A stretch of 14,542 nt of DNA from an uncultured Duganella sp. (GCA_946482335.1 CAMLRG010000140.1:1-14542); one strand, 5' to 3'; shown: positions 7,141-14,542, numbered from the stretch's first letter. Notes: generated from the sequence alone by a model not told the origin. Numbers and translations are program-made.

Positions 7141-7644
7141 CTAGCGGCGGCGGCCAGCGTGCTCCAGGGCATGGGTGGCGGTGCGGTCGATGATGTTGCC
7201 GCCGAGCTCCGCAATCTGCTTGGCAAAAGTCTCGTTGCCGATCGTTTCGCTGAGCGCGACAAATGCCAGGCCGCCAGCCATCGGCAGCGTATAGTCTTCC
7301 AGTTCATCCGGGCGCGGTGGACGCGGCGGGCGTGGGCCGCCCGGCCAGTTGATCGGCGGGCGCGGCACGGTGCCGCACCAGTCGTCCAGCAGGGCCTTGA
7401 GGAAGCCCTTGGTGTCGCCGCCCTGGGCCAGCAAGGCGGCGGCCGCGTCGGCCTGGCGTTGGGCCAGATCGACCGCCGCCAGCTGCGACGCTTCCAGCCA
7501 CGGCAGCGGGGCTGGCTCGGCCTGCTGGGCGGCCAACACGGACTTCCTCCCTAGCGGCCCGCCACCGATCACTTCCCACACCTTAGGATTGATGCGGGCA
7601 ATGATCTTGGCCAGGGTGGTGCTGATGTGTAATAGTTCCGACAT
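7141..7644 (-). CDS. Hypothetical protein, 167 aa, proline-rich middle
   Basis: I do not recognise the family. Coding is supported by AAGGA (7655-7651) six bases before the ATG and by a stop placed exactly at the border of the transporter terminator. The N-terminal part (1-90) looks helical and alanine/leucine-rich, with no signal peptide. Residues 94-114 are strongly proline/arginine-rich (three PRPP-like repeats plus INWPGG). The C-terminal part (about 117-160) is helical with a mildly hydrophobic PMAGGLAFVAL stretch, and the end is basic (AGRRR). There are no clear transmembrane helices. It follows the RTX pair on the same strand after 122 bases and might share its transcript. The start lies in one arm of an inverted repeat that may control translation. 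Confidence 0.65.
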   Translation of the reverse strand: MSELLHISTTLAKIIARINPKVWEVIGGGPLGRKSVLAAQQAEPAPLPWLEASQLAAVDLAQRQADAAAALLAQGGDTKGFLKALLDDWCGTVPRPPINWPGGPRPPRPPRPDELEDYTLPMAGGLAFVALSETIGNETFAKQIAELGGNIIDRTATHALEHAGRRR

Positions 7645-7683
7645 GGCGTCTCCTTCAATACTGTTGAGGGATGGGGAGACGCC
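7645..7683 (-). promoter_or_regulatory. Hairpin sequestering the Shine-Dalgarno site of the 167-aa gene
   Basis: GGCGTCTCC (7645-7653) and GGAGACGCC (7675-7683) form a perfect 9-bp inverted repeat with a 21-base loop. On the leftward mRNA the downstream arm is GGAGACGCC, directly before the ATG, and contains most of the AAGGAG ribosome binding site. Folding would hide the site, so translation may be conditional. A second small hairpin, GGAGC/GCTCC at 7684-7697, abuts it. There is no U-tract, so it is not a terminator. Confidence 0.5.
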
Positions 7684-7766
7684 GGAGCGGCGGCTCCAGC
7701 GAAGACTTTACGCCGCAATCTGCCGCAGAAGCTCACACTTTGTCACTACGGCATTCGCGCAACAGC
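7684..7766. other. Intergenic stretch downstream of the RTX pair
   Basis: Between the second RTX stop and the hairpin before the 167-aa gene I see no intrinsic terminator and no convincing promoter. A GCCGCA(A/G) motif occurs twice (about 7716-7733). Read-through from the RTX genes into the 167-aa gene is therefore possible. Confidence 0.4.
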
Positions 7767-8135
7767 CTAGCCCTGCCACGGCTGGTATTCGAAGCCGCTG
7801 CCGATGAACATGCCGACGAAAGCAACGTTCTCCGGGCTCTCGCTAAAGCCCATCAGGACTTCGGCGACCGTCGCGGCCTTGCGGTCCAGCACATCGACCC
7901 AGAACGCCTTGCCGCTGGCATCGGGATCGCGGTGCAGGACGTTCTTGTACATGCGGCTGACCAGCGCATCGTTGCTGGGGGCGGCGCCGTACAGGGTCTT
8001 GAATTCTGCCGAGCCGACGAAGCCGTCGGCGATGCTGGCTTGCGCCACCCCGTTGTCTGCCTGGCTGATCCAGAAACCCAAGCCGCCGGCATCGGGTTTG
8101 CGGTCGTAAGCGGCCTGGTAGAGGCGGTAGACTTT
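7767..8135 (-). repeat. DUF4214-encoding segment, duplicate copy A
   Basis: This segment encodes the last 122 residues of the copy 1 RTX protein. It aligns without gaps to 9391-9759, with 107 of 122 residues identical by my count, and long runs are also identical in DNA. This shows recent duplication or gene conversion. Confidence 0.9.
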
Positions 8136-9353
8136 GCCTGCCACGCCACTGGTGTCCAGGGCCAGCGTGACGTCGCTGAACTGGAGGCGCTCGACGTCGT
8201 ACAGCGTATCGCGTCCCTCGGCGCCGGTCTTGTCCGTCAATATCCATCGGTTGGCACTGTAGCCGGTCTGGCTGAAGTTCGCGCGCGGGCCGCTGAATAC
8301 CGCGGTATCCATCCCGCCATCGCCGCGCAGACCATCATTGCCGGCGCCACCCAGCAGTACGTCGTTACCCAGCCGTCCGCTCAATTCGTCGTCGCCGGCG
8401 CCGCCTTCCAGGCGGTCGCGCATGGAGAATCCGACCAGCGTATCGTTCCCTATGGTCCCGGACAGCGTGACGCCGCCCTGGGCACTGCCATCCGGCGCGT
8501 AGGCGCCGTCAACATTGGCCGCCGTCAGCGAGGATGCCTGGACGTTCTTCAACCGCAACAGCAAGGTTTCCTTGCCCTCGCCGCGGAGGTCCTTGGCGTA
8601 ATAGGTCAACAGTGTGTCGGCGCCCGCTTGCTCGATGCGGATGGCGCCGTTCGGACCCAGCGGATTGGCGCCTGTGTACACGGCCTGCTCCAACGCGTCT
8701 TCCAGGTTCAGCTTGTCGCCTGCGGGGCCGGCCAGGAAGTCGTTGATGACATAATCGGAGCGGCCCCAGGGGTCGATGTACGGCACGAGAAAGGTATCGC
8801 TGCCTTCATCGCCCCAGGCGGCGGCACGCGATGTATCCTGGCCACCGGTATCGATCCTGATGGTGTCGTTGCCGGGACCGCCGTGCACGGTGCCATTCAC
8901 ACCGGTGCCGGTCAAGCTGTTGCCCGAGACGGTGATGAAGTCATTGCCGGCGCCGCCGACGATGGTGTCGTCATTGTGCCCGGCGATGTCGTCGTCGCCA
9001 TCGCCGCCATCGAGCTGCGAGGTATCGCCATAGCGGTTCCCGAGCCGGTCGTTGCCGCCGCCGCCAAGCAGGACCTTATAGCCCGGGCTCCAGGCTGAAA
9101 GATCGTCGTCGCCCTCGCCGCCCTCCAGGCGGTCGTGGCCAAGCCCGCTGGTCAGCAAATCATTGCCGGCGCCGCCGCGCAGGATGTCGTCCCCGCTCTC
9201 CCCATGCAGCTTGTCGTTGCCGTCGCCGCCATCGAGCACGTCATTGCCCAGGCCGCCCCTCAGTTCATCATCGCCGGCCAAGCCGATGATTTCGTCGTTG
9301 GTGTCGCTGCCGCTCAGGATGTCGTTGCCGCTGGTGCCAGTGAGTTGTGCCAT
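7767..9353 (-). CDS. RTX calcium-binding protein with DUF4214 C-terminus (copy 1)
   Basis: A 528-residue protein, probably exported by a type I system and folding on Ca2+ outside the cell. It begins directly with hemolysin-type nonapeptide repeats (GGxGNDxLx) at about 6-141. A shared beta-rich spacer follows (about 160-296, with WGDEGSDTF, DFLAGPAGDKLN and EQAGADTLL). A second repeat block is at 298-347, then a conserved GRDTLYDVERLQFSD segment (380-394). Two DUF4214-type units fill 407-528 (AAYDRKPDAGGLGFW and HRDPDASGKAFW). There is no N-terminal signal peptide, as usual for type I substrates, and no protease, lipase or toxin domain. It starts 37 bases after the paralogous gene, with no visible Shine-Dalgarno site before the ATG. 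The family is sure; the function is unknown. Confidence 0.88.
   Translation of the reverse strand: MAQLTGTSGNDILSGSDTNDEIIGLAGDDELRGGLGNDVLDGGDGNDKLHGESGDDILRGGAGNDLLTSGLGHDRLEGGEGDDDLSAWSPGYKVLLGGGGNDRLGNRYGDTSQLDGGDGDDDIAGHNDDTIVGGAGNDFITVSGNSLTGTGVNGTVHGGPGNDTIRIDTGGQDTSRAAAWGDEGSDTFLVPYIDPWGRSDYVINDFLAGPAGDKLNLEDALEQAVYTGANPLGPNGAIRIEQAGADTLLTYYAKDLRGEGKETLLLRLKNVQASSLTAANVDGAYAPDGSAQGGVTLSGTIGNDTLVGFSMRDRLEGGAGDDELSGRLGNDVLLGGAGNDGLRGDGGMDTAVFSGPRANFSQTGYSANRWILTDKTGAEGRDTLYDVERLQFSDVTLALDTSGVAGKVYRLYQAAYDRKPDAGGLGFWISQADNGVAQASIADGFVGSAEFKTLYGAAPSNDALVSRMYKNVLHRDPDASGKAFWVDVLDRKAATVAEVLMGFSESPENVAFVGMFIGSGFEYQPWQG
8313..8462 (-). repeat. Second RTX nonapeptide repeat block of copy 1
   Basis: Residues about 298-347 contain five to six degenerate GGxGNDxLx units. 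The block sits between the beta-rich spacer and the C-terminal segment, as in the paralogue. Confidence 0.8.
8931..9338 (-). repeat. Main RTX nonapeptide repeat block of copy 1
   Basis: Residues about 6-141 hold about a dozen GGxGNDxLx calcium-binding units, for example GGLGNDVLDGGDGNDKL and GGAGNDLL. The later ones are more divergent. At the DNA level this gives the GTCGTTGCC-type tandem pattern. Confidence 0.85.
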
Positions 9354-9390
9354 GTCTGGAAATGAAAGTGGTTTGGGGTCGCCGGCCAGC

Positions 9391-9759
9391 TTATGCCAGC
9401 CAGGGGGTGTATTCGAAACCGCTGCCGATTACCTTGGCGACAGCAGCGACATTCTCGGGGCTTTCGCTAAATCCCATCAGGACTTCGGCCACCGTCGCGG
9501 CCTTGCGGTCCAGCACGTCGACCCAGAAAGCCTTGCCGCTGGCATCGGGATCACGGTGCAGGACGTTCGTGTAGATGCGGCTGACCAGGGCGTCGTTGCT
9601 GGGCGCGGCGCCGTACAGGGCCGTGAACTCGGCCGAACCGATGAAACCTTCGGCGATGCTGGCTTGCGTCACGCCTTTGTCGGCCTGGCTGATCCAGAAA
9701 CCCAGGCCGCCGGCGTCGGGCTTCCGGTCGTAAGCCGCTTGGTACAGGCGGTACACTTT
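9391..9759 (-). repeat. DUF4214-encoding segment, duplicate copy B
   Basis: This segment encodes the last 122 residues of the copy 2 RTX protein and is the partner of 7767-8135. Differences cluster in the last 20 residues (AVAKV against FVGMF, and the final residues), while the two DUF4214 cores are almost unchanged. Confidence 0.9.
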
Positions 9760-11310
9760 GCCGGCCCCGCCGCTGACATCCAGCGCGATCGCCTGGTCGC
9801 TGAACTGCACGCGTTCAACGTCGCGCAGCAGGTCGCGGCCCTCGCTGCCAGTCTTGGCCGTCACCGACCAGTCCCCGCCAAGACGCTCGATGGTGAAATT
9901 GTCGCGCAGCCCAGCAATCACCGCGCTATCGGTACCGGCACCTCCGTCCAGGTCGTCATTGCCGGCACCGCCGACCAGTACGTCGTCCCCCAGGCCGCCG
10001 TGCAGGACATCGACGCCGGCCTCGCCCACCAGACGGTCGTTCAGGTAGCCGCCGTTCAGGGTATCGTTGCCGGATGTGCCCAGCACCACCATGCCTTCGG
10101 TACCGGCTCCGGTCGGCGAATAGCCGCCGAGGAAATTGTCACGAGTCAATTGGCCCAATTGCACGTTTGCCAAGCGCACCATCTGGTCGCCGACGGTTGA
10201 CGTCCAGCTATTCTTACTGGTCAATACCAGCACGACGTCCGCCCCATCCTGTTCCAGGCGCAGTTGGCCGGTCGCCCCGAACGGGTTGCCTTTGAACTGG
10301 TTCGGGTCGGTCAAGGGGTGGACATTCAGCACGTCGCCCCCTGCGCCCGGCGTAAAATCGCGGATGACCAGGGTAGCCGCGCCGCTCAGTTGCGGGGTCC
10401 GTAGCTCGTATGTATCGATACCGCCCTCGCCCCATACGTTGACGATGGCGCCAGGTTCGTTGTACATCGGCACCGTAATATGGTCGGCCCCGTCGCCGGC
10501 ATGGATGGTGCCGCGGCCATTGGCGGCACGGTCGCCATAGACAAAGATGACGTCATCGCCGCTGCCGCCCGACATGGCGTCGGCACTATGCCCCCAGATC
10601 TCGTCATTGCCGCCGCCACCGTCAATCACGCTGCTCCCGTAATAACCGGCATCGATCCGGTCGTTGCCGCCGCCACCGTTCAGGATGTTGTCGCCATAGC
10701 GGTCATAGATCGTGTCGTCGCCGTCGCCACCGTCGATCACATCGTTGCCCTCGCCGCCCTCGAGGGCGTCGCCGCCCGCGCCGCCGGCCAACGTATCGTT
10801 ACCTTTGCCGCCGTCCAGGGAGTCGTTGCCGACACCACCGTACAATTTATCGTTCCCTTCATGGCCGTACAGGGTGTCATTGCCGGCTGCGCCGTCCAGC
10901 GTATCGTCCTGGCTGCTGCCAGCCAGGGTATCGGCACCATCGGTGCCGAGCAGGTTGACCGCAATGTCGGACGACTTGGTCCAGAAATTCAAACCATTGA
11001 AAGTGATCGTGTTGCCTGCGGCATCCGTCAGCCAATCGTAGGTGGGCGATAAGCGGTAGTAAGTCTTGAACTGCAGGTCGGTCGGAAAATCAATGGTCAC
11101 GACGTTGCCGTTGATCGCGACGTGGCCGCTGGCTGCGTCGCCGCTGGCCACTACCCGGTTCAGATCGTCATATAAGGTGTACTTGCCTTTGCCCGCGACT
11201 ACCGGGCCGCTGAATGTCAGGACTACGTTGCCGTTGGCGGGCAGGGCCGCGCCGAAATCACTGGTGTTGACGTTGGTAAGGGTGATGGAGGAAGTTGCCA
11301 AGATATTCAA
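9391..11310 (-). CDS. RTX calcium-binding protein with Ig-like N-terminus and DUF4214 C-terminus (copy 2)
   Basis: A protein of about 639 residues. An SbsA/SwmB-type Ig-like domain fills about 5-113 (VVLTFSGPV, KYTLYDDLNRVV, YYRLSPT, LTDAAGN, FWT). RTX repeats follow at about 122-252, then the same beta-rich spacer as its neighbour (about 290-408), a short RTX block (410-459), the GRDLLRDVERVQFSD segment (491-505) and DUF4214 (518-639). It is probably a type I secreted, calcium-folded surface or matrix protein, but no transporter genes are in view. The start is uncertain: no ATG or GTG exists in frame before the upstream TGA, so TTG at 11310 or TTG at 11301 (giving an ATSSITL start) must serve, and neither has a good Shine-Dalgarno site. 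The next gene, its paralogue, lies 37 bases downstream. Confidence 0.87.
   Translation of the reverse strand: MNILATSSITLTNVNTSDFGAALPANGNVVLTFSGPVVAGKGKYTLYDDLNRVVASGDAASGHVAINGNVVTIDFPTDLQFKTYYRLSPTYDWLTDAAGNTITFNGLNFWTKSSDIAVNLLGTDGADTLAGSSQDDTLDGAAGNDTLYGHEGNDKLYGGVGNDSLDGGKGNDTLAGGAGGDALEGGEGNDVIDGGDGDDTIYDRYGDNILNGGGGNDRIDAGYYGSSVIDGGGGNDEIWGHSADAMSGGSGDDVIFVYGDRAANGRGTIHAGDGADHITVPMYNEPGAIVNVWGEGGIDTYELRTPQLSGAATLVIRDFTPGAGGDVLNVHPLTDPNQFKGNPFGATGQLRLEQDGADVVLVLTSKNSWTSTVGDQMVRLANVQLGQLTRDNFLGGYSPTGAGTEGMVVLGTSGNDTLNGGYLNDRLVGEAGVDVLHGGLGDDVLVGGAGNDDLDGGAGTDSAVIAGLRDNFTIERLGGDWSVTAKTGSEGRDLLRDVERVQFSDQAIALDVSGGAGKVYRLYQAAYDRKPDAGGLGFWISQADKGVTQASIAEGFIGSAEFTALYGAAPSNDALVSRIYTNVLHRDPDASGKAFWVDVLDRKAATVAEVLMGFSESPENVAAVAKVIGSGFEYTPWLA
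9934..10083 (-). repeat. Second RTX nonapeptide repeat block of copy 2
   Basis: Residues about 410-459 hold five to six GGxGxDxLx units (GGLGDDVLVGGAGNDDLDGG is the clearest). The position and length match the equivalent block of copy 1. Confidence 0.8.
10555..10947 (-). repeat. Main RTX nonapeptide repeat block of copy 2
   Basis: Residues about 122-252 carry about a dozen GGxGNDxLx units. The first seven or so are regular (GAAGNDTLYGHEGNDKLYGG onwards); the later ones are interrupted by DRYGDN and AGYYGSS variants. Confidence 0.85.
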
Positions 11311-11353
11311 ATAGGATGTTGTGCGGGCGCCGCCCGGTACCGGCTGCGGGAAA

Positions 11354-11404
11354 ATGGCAAATCATATAGAAGAATTGGCAAAAATTTCTCACCAATATTC
11401 ACCA
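11354..11404 (-). promoter_or_regulatory. AT-rich control region of the RTX operon with phased repeats
   Basis: This is the only AT-rich stretch between the nadC terminator and the RTX genes. On the plus strand TGGCAAA occurs at 11355-11361 and 11376-11382 (21 bases apart), and TCACCA at 11389-11394 and 11399-11404 (10 bases apart). Leftward, TATGAT at 11367-11362 matches five of six -10 bases, but no good -35 box lies at the right distance. An activator-dependent promoter here is plausible, giving a leader of about 45 bases. Judged by eye. Confidence 0.35.
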
Positions 11405-11419
11405 TTTCCGTATAGAACG

Positions 11420-11458
11420 GCAAAGGCCGGCGGTCCCTCAGGAACCGCCGGCCCTTGC
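11420..11458 (-). terminator. Intrinsic terminator of the ybiT-nadA-nadC operon
   Basis: Arms 11420-11434 and 11444-11458 pair over 15 bases, with one G-U wobble on the leftward RNA and a 9-base loop. The core is GGCCGGCGGT/ACCGCCGGCC. It begins 12 bases after the nadC stop. The U-rich tail is weak (TTTGCCGTTCT), but the stem is very strong. Confidence 0.75.
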
Positions 11459-11470
11459 AGGGTGACCGTG

Positions 11471-12337
11471 TTACGCGATGATGCGCAGCGAGAAGTCGGT
11501 TGCCTTGACGTCCTTGGTCAGGGCGCCGATGGAGATGCGGTGCACGCCGGTTTCAGCGATGGCGCGCACGGTGTCGAAATTGACGCCGCCGGACGCTTCC
11601 AGCAGCGCACGGCCGCCGTTCAGCTGCACTGCTGCGCGCATCATCTCAAGACTGAAGTTATCGAGCAGGATGGAGACGGCGCCGGCGGACAACGCTTCTT
11701 CCAGCTGTTCCAGGGTTTCCACCTCCACCTGGATGCTGACTTTGGCATCGAGGCGCTTGGCGGCAGCCATGGCGGCGGTGATGCCGCCGGCCGCTGCGAT
11801 GTGGTTTTCCTTGATCAGGATGCCGTCGTACAGCGCCAGGCGCTGGTTCTGGCCGCCACCCACGCGCACCGCGTACTTTTGCGCCAGGCGCAGGCCGGGC
11901 AGGGTCTTGCGGGTGTCGAGGATGGCGGCCGTGGTGCCGGCGATCACGTCGACATAGCGGCGCGTGGCGGTGGCGACACCGGACAGCAGCTGCATGAAGT
12001 TCAGCGCCGAGCGCTCGGCCGTCAAGATGGCGCGCGCCGGGCCGACAATGGTGCAGACGGGCGTGTCGGCGGCCATCAACTCGCCTTCCGCGTAGTGCCA
12101 GTCGATGCCGATGGCGGCGTCCAGCGCCTGCATCACGCCTTCGAACCAAGGCGCGCCGCACAGCACGGCTTCTTCGCGCACGATCACGCGCGCGGTGGCG
12201 CGGCCGTCTTCCGGCACCAGCTTGCCGGTCAGGTCGCCGGTGCCGATATCTTCCATCAGGGCGGCCAGCAGGTTACGCTCATACGCGCCTGCCAGCGCAT
12301 CGTCGAACGGTGCGAACTTATTGATCAGGGTACTCAT
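11471..12337 (-). CDS. nadC: Nicotinate-nucleotide pyrophosphorylase (carboxylating), quinolinate phosphoribosyltransferase
   Basis: A 288-residue cytoplasmic enzyme that converts quinolinate and PRPP to nicotinate mononucleotide, CO2 and PPi, the third step of de novo NAD synthesis. Family motifs are all present: EDIGTGDLT (29-37), [13 protein letters not shown] (108-120), [10 protein letters not shown] (141-150), GGGQNQR (160-166), IKENHI (175-180), EVE (205-207), LLDNFS (224-229) and EASGG (247-251). The GGGxNHR histidine of many homologues is glutamine here, which I recall as usual in betaproteobacteria. Its ATG overlaps the nadA stop as ATGA, so the two are translationally coupled. It is the last gene before a strong terminator. 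Confidence 0.97.
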   Translation of the reverse strand: MSTLINKFAPFDDALAGAYERNLLAALMEDIGTGDLTGKLVPEDGRATARVIVREEAVLCGAPWFEGVMQALDAAIGIDWHYAEGELMAADTPVCTIVGPARAILTAERSALNFMQLLSGVATATRRYVDVIAGTTAAILDTRKTLPGLRLAQKYAVRVGGGQNQRLALYDGILIKENHIAAAGGITAAMAAAKRLDAKVSIQVEVETLEQLEEALSAGAVSILLDNFSLEMMRAAVQLNGGRALLEASGGVNFDTVRAIAETGVHRISIGALTKDVKATDFSLRIIA

Positions 12338-13473
12338 GCCGGGCCGATCCCCTGGAACAGTTGCGCTTCCTTGGCCAGGTCGGCGCCCGGTGCCACCTTG
12401 GCCTTTTTCGCTGCCGCGAAATCGAGCATGCGGTTGATCGAACGCTGCGCCAGTTTGCCGACTTCAGGGTCGACGTGGATTTCGTTGTTCATGTTTTCCA
12501 GTACGTCGGCCAGGTTGCGCAAGCCGTTCATCGCCATCCACGGGCAATGGGCGCAACTCTTGCAGGTGGCGCTGTTGCCGGCGGTCGGCGCTTCGATGAA
12601 GGTCTTGCCCGGGGCGGCCATGCGCATCTTGTGCAGGATCCCGTTGTCGGTGGCGACGATGAATTCCGTCGCCGGCAGGCTCACCGCGGCGGCAATCAGC
12701 TGCGAGGTCGAGCCGACCACGTCGGCTTGTTCCACCACGCTGGCCGGCGATTCGGGATGCACCAGCACCTTTGCATTGGGGTGTTCGGCCTTCAGCAAGT
12801 CCAGCTCGACGCCTTTGAACTCGTCGTGCACCAGGCAGGAGCCCTGCCACAGCAGCATGTCGGCGCCGGTCTGCTTCTGGATATAGGAACCGAGGTGCTT
12901 GTCGGGCGCCCACAGGATCTTCTTGCCCTGCTCGTGCAGGTGCTTGACGATGTCCAGGCCAATGGAGGACGTCACCATCCAGTCGGCGCGCGCCTTCACG
13001 GCGGCGCTGGTATTGGCGTACACCACCACGGTGCGGTCGGGATGCTGGTCGCAGAAGGCGATGAAGTCTTCCGGCGGGCAGCCCAGGTCGAGCGAACAGG
13101 TAGCGTCCAGGTCCGGCATCAGCACGGTCTTCTCAGGGCTCAGGATCTTGGACGTCTCGCCCATGAACTTGACGCCGGCCACCACCAGGGTCTTGGCCGG
13201 GTGGTCGCGGCCGAAGCGCGCCATCTCCAGCGAATCGGACACGCAGCCGCCGGTTTCCTCGGCCAGGTCCTGCAGGTCGGCGTCCACATAATAGTGGGCC
13301 ACCAGCACGGCATTGCGCTCGCGCAGCAGGGTCTTGATGCGTTCCTTCAGCAGGATCTTTTCGCTTTCCGGCACCGGGGCCGGGGTGCGGGCCCACGCAT
13401 GGGCTACGCAGCTGCCGCCTTCGACCGGCTTCTCGAATTCGACAGTCTTGATGGGTACGGCAATTGCGTTCAT
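12334..13473 (-). CDS. nadA: Quinolinate synthase A
   Basis: A 379-residue [4Fe-4S] enzyme that condenses iminoaspartate with dihydroxyacetone phosphate to quinolinate. Cluster cysteines fit C126 (DATCSLD), C213 (GSCLVHDEF) and C310 of the [13 protein letters not shown] motif (304-316). [13 protein letters not shown] (59-71) and [12 protein letters not shown] (102-113) are also diagnostic. Compared with E. coli NadA it has an N-terminal extension of about 20 residues before the conserved core. I chose the ATG at 13473, which overlaps the YbiT stop as TGATG; a GTG one codon upstream is also possible. nadB is not in the window. Confidence 0.96.
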   Translation of the reverse strand: MNAIAVPIKTVEFEKPVEGGSCVAHAWARTPAPVPESEKILLKERIKTLLRERNAVLVAHYYVDADLQDLAEETGGCVSDSLEMARFGRDHPAKTLVVAGVKFMGETSKILSPEKTVLMPDLDATCSLDLGCPPEDFIAFCDQHPDRTVVVYANTSAAVKARADWMVTSSIGLDIVKHLHEQGKKILWAPDKHLGSYIQKQTGADMLLWQGSCLVHDEFKGVELDLLKAEHPNAKVLVHPESPASVVEQADVVGSTSQLIAAAVSLPATEFIVATDNGILHKMRMAAPGKTFIEAPTAGNSATCKSCAHCPWMAMNGLRNLADVLENMNNEIHVDPEVGKLAQRSINRMLDFAAAKKAKVAPGADLAKEAQLFQGIGPA

Positions 13474-14542
13474 CACTCGATGCCTTGGCTCTTCAGGTAG
13501 TCTTCATAGCCGCCGCGGAAGTCCACGACTTCGTTTTCCTTGATCTCGATGATACGGTTGGCCAGCGAGGACACGAACTCGCGGTCATGCGACACGAAGA
13601 TCAGGGTGCCGGCGTACTTTTCCAGGGCGATGTTGAGCGATTCGATCGATTCCATGTCCATGTGGTTGGTCGGCTCGTCCAGCAGCAGGACATTGTGACG
13701 GCCCAGCATCAGCTTGCCATACATCATACGGCCTTTTTCGCCACCCGACAGGACCTTGACCGATTTCTTGACTTCGTCGCCGCCAAACAGCAGGCGGCCC
13801 AGCGAGGAGCGCACGGCCTGGTCGTCGTCGCCTTCCTTGGTCCACTGGCCCATCCAGTCGGTCAGGTTCAGGTCAGTCGCAAATTCCTCGGTGGGGTCTT
13901 GCGGCATATAGCCGACGTTGGCGTTCTCCGCCCATTTCACCATGCCGGTGTCGCTGTCCAGGCCCGTGATGTCCTTGCCGCCGATGCAGCGCAGCATGGT
14001 GGTCTTGCCGGCGCCGTTGGCGCCGATGATCGCGATGCGCTCGCCCGCTTCCACCAGCAGGTCGACGTTCTTGAACAGGGTGCGGTCGTAGGTCTTGGAA
14101 ATGCCCTGCACTTCCACCGCCAGGCGGTGCAGCTTCTTTTCGCCTTCGAAGCGCACGAATGGATAGGCACGCGAGGATGGCTTGATGTCCTCGATCTTGA
14201 TCTTTTCGATCTGCTTGGCACGCGACGTTGCCTGGCGGGCCTTGGACTTGTTGGCCGAGAAGCGGCGTACGAAGTCCTGCAGTTCGGCGACCTTTTCCTT
14301 GGCCTTGGCATTGTTGGCCAGCTGCTGGTTGCGCGCCTGGGTCGAGGCCAGCATGTAGTCGTCGTAATTGCCCGGGTAAATCTTCAGCGTGCCGTAGTCC
14401 ATGTCGGCCACGTGGGTGCACACCTGGTTCAGGAAGTGGCGGTCGTGCGAGATGATGATCATCGTCGAATCGCGCTGGTTCAGCACTTCTTCCAGCCAGC
14501 GGATGGTGTTGATGTCCAGGTTGTTGGTCGGTTCGTCCAGCA
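13473..14542 (-). CDS. ybiT: ABC-F family ATPase, YbiT type (5' part beyond the window)
   Basis: This is a soluble ribosome-associated ABC-F protein; family members bind the E site and help stalled or initiating ribosomes. About 355 residues are visible, against about 530 in E. coli YbiT, so roughly 175 N-terminal residues are off the right edge. Seen in order: the first Walker [16 protein letters not shown] (right at the edge), [11 protein letters not shown], the inter-domain linker with [21 protein letters not shown], then the second cassette with [44 protein letters not shown] and [16 protein letters not shown], ending in YLKSQGIE. The linker and the C-terminus closely resemble YbiT as I remember it, more than EttA or Uup. 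The stop overlaps the nadA start. Confidence 0.92.
   Translation of the reverse strand, partial: LDEPTNNLDINTIRWLEEVLNQRDSTMIIISHDRHFLNQVCTHVADMDYGTLKIYPGNYDDYMLASTQARNQQLANNAKAKEKVAELQDFVRRFSANKSKARQATSRAKQIEKIKIEDIKPSSRAYPFVRFEGEKKLHRLAVEVQGISKTYDRTLFKNVDLLVEAGERIAIIGANGAGKTTMLRCIGGKDITGLDSDTGMVKWAENANVGYMPQDPTEEFATDLNLTDWMGQWTKEGDDDQAVRSSLGRLLFGGDEVKKSVKVLSGGEKGRMMYGKLMLGRHNVLLLDEPTNHMDMESIESLNIALEKYAGTLIFVSHDREFVSSLANRIIEIKENEVVDFRGGYEDYLKSQGIE

Noticed and set aside
7645..7697. Hairpins as the terminator of the RTX operon
   Set aside because: Neither stem is followed by a U-rich tract on the leftward RNA, and the larger one overlaps the next gene's ribosome binding site.
7671..10200. 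Long rightward frames opposite the RTX genes (7671-9098, 9163-10200)
   Set aside because: Their valine/alanine-rich repetitive translations mirror the RTX repeats on the other strand. There are no ribosome binding sites and no family motifs.
10555..10947. Possible CRISPR or satellite-like tandem repeat
   Set aside because: The periodicity is the 27-base codon repeat of GGxGNDxLx units inside a coding frame. There are no conserved repeats with unique spacers.
7767..11310. RTX toxin or hemolysin call
   Set aside because: Only calcium-binding repeats are shared with RTX toxins. No pore-forming, protease or lipase domain, no acyltransferase gene and no type I transporter are in the window.

Overview
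The window is GC-rich, densely packed bacterial DNA, mostly transcribed leftward. Gene content and protein style point to a betaproteobacterium, probably Oxalobacteraceae of the Massilia/Telluria/Janthinobacterium type. The signs are a YbiT-nadA-nadC block, a betaproteobacterial-style NadC motif, RTX proteins ending in DUF4214, and an MHS-type transporter with a long loop. The genus is an inference and cannot be fixed without a search.

Layout. (1) Bases 1-60 look like the right end of an IS200/IS605-type element; the body, probably with tnpB, lies left of the window. (2) 57-5196, minus strand: a tight five-gene operon in the order thiolase, long-chain-type (DmdC-like) acyl-CoA dehydrogenase, Dabb-fold protein, SDR oxidoreductase, CurA-like NADP-dependent oxidoreductase. 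This is an acyl-CoA catabolic cassette. (3) 5197-5383: a divergent control region with candidate operator and direct-repeat sites. (4) 5384-7087, plus strand: an MHS-family MFS transporter followed by a clear intrinsic terminator. (5) 7141-7644, minus: an unrecognised 167-aa proline-rich protein whose ribosome binding site lies in one arm of a perfect 9-bp inverted repeat. (6) 7767-11310, minus: two tandem RTX calcium-binding proteins with DUF4214 C-termini, clear paralogues of each other. (7) 11311-11470: an AT-rich promoter region plus the strong terminator of the next operon. (8) 11471-14542, minus: nadC, nadA and a YbiT-type ABC-F protein (5' end beyond the window), linked by stop/start overlaps.

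How the genes fit together. The left operon probably oxidises an acyl-CoA (dehydrogenase), handles hydroxyacyl or ketone intermediates (SDR, NADP oxidoreductase) and cleaves the 3-ketoacyl-CoA (thiolase). No enoyl-CoA hydratase or acyl-CoA ligase is present here. The divergent transporter may import a related organic acid, but that is only a contextual guess. nadA and nadC make quinolinate and convert it to nicotinate mononucleotide for NAD synthesis. The RTX pair should be secreted, folding on calcium outside the cell, but no type I secretion genes are in view.

I see no tRNA, rRNA, CRISPR array or complete mobile element. The most unusual items are the IS end that appears to supply the stop codon of the last operon gene, the RTX/DUF4214 duplication with atypical translation starts, the hairpin covering a Shine-Dalgarno site, and the helically phased repeats in both larger intergenic regions.
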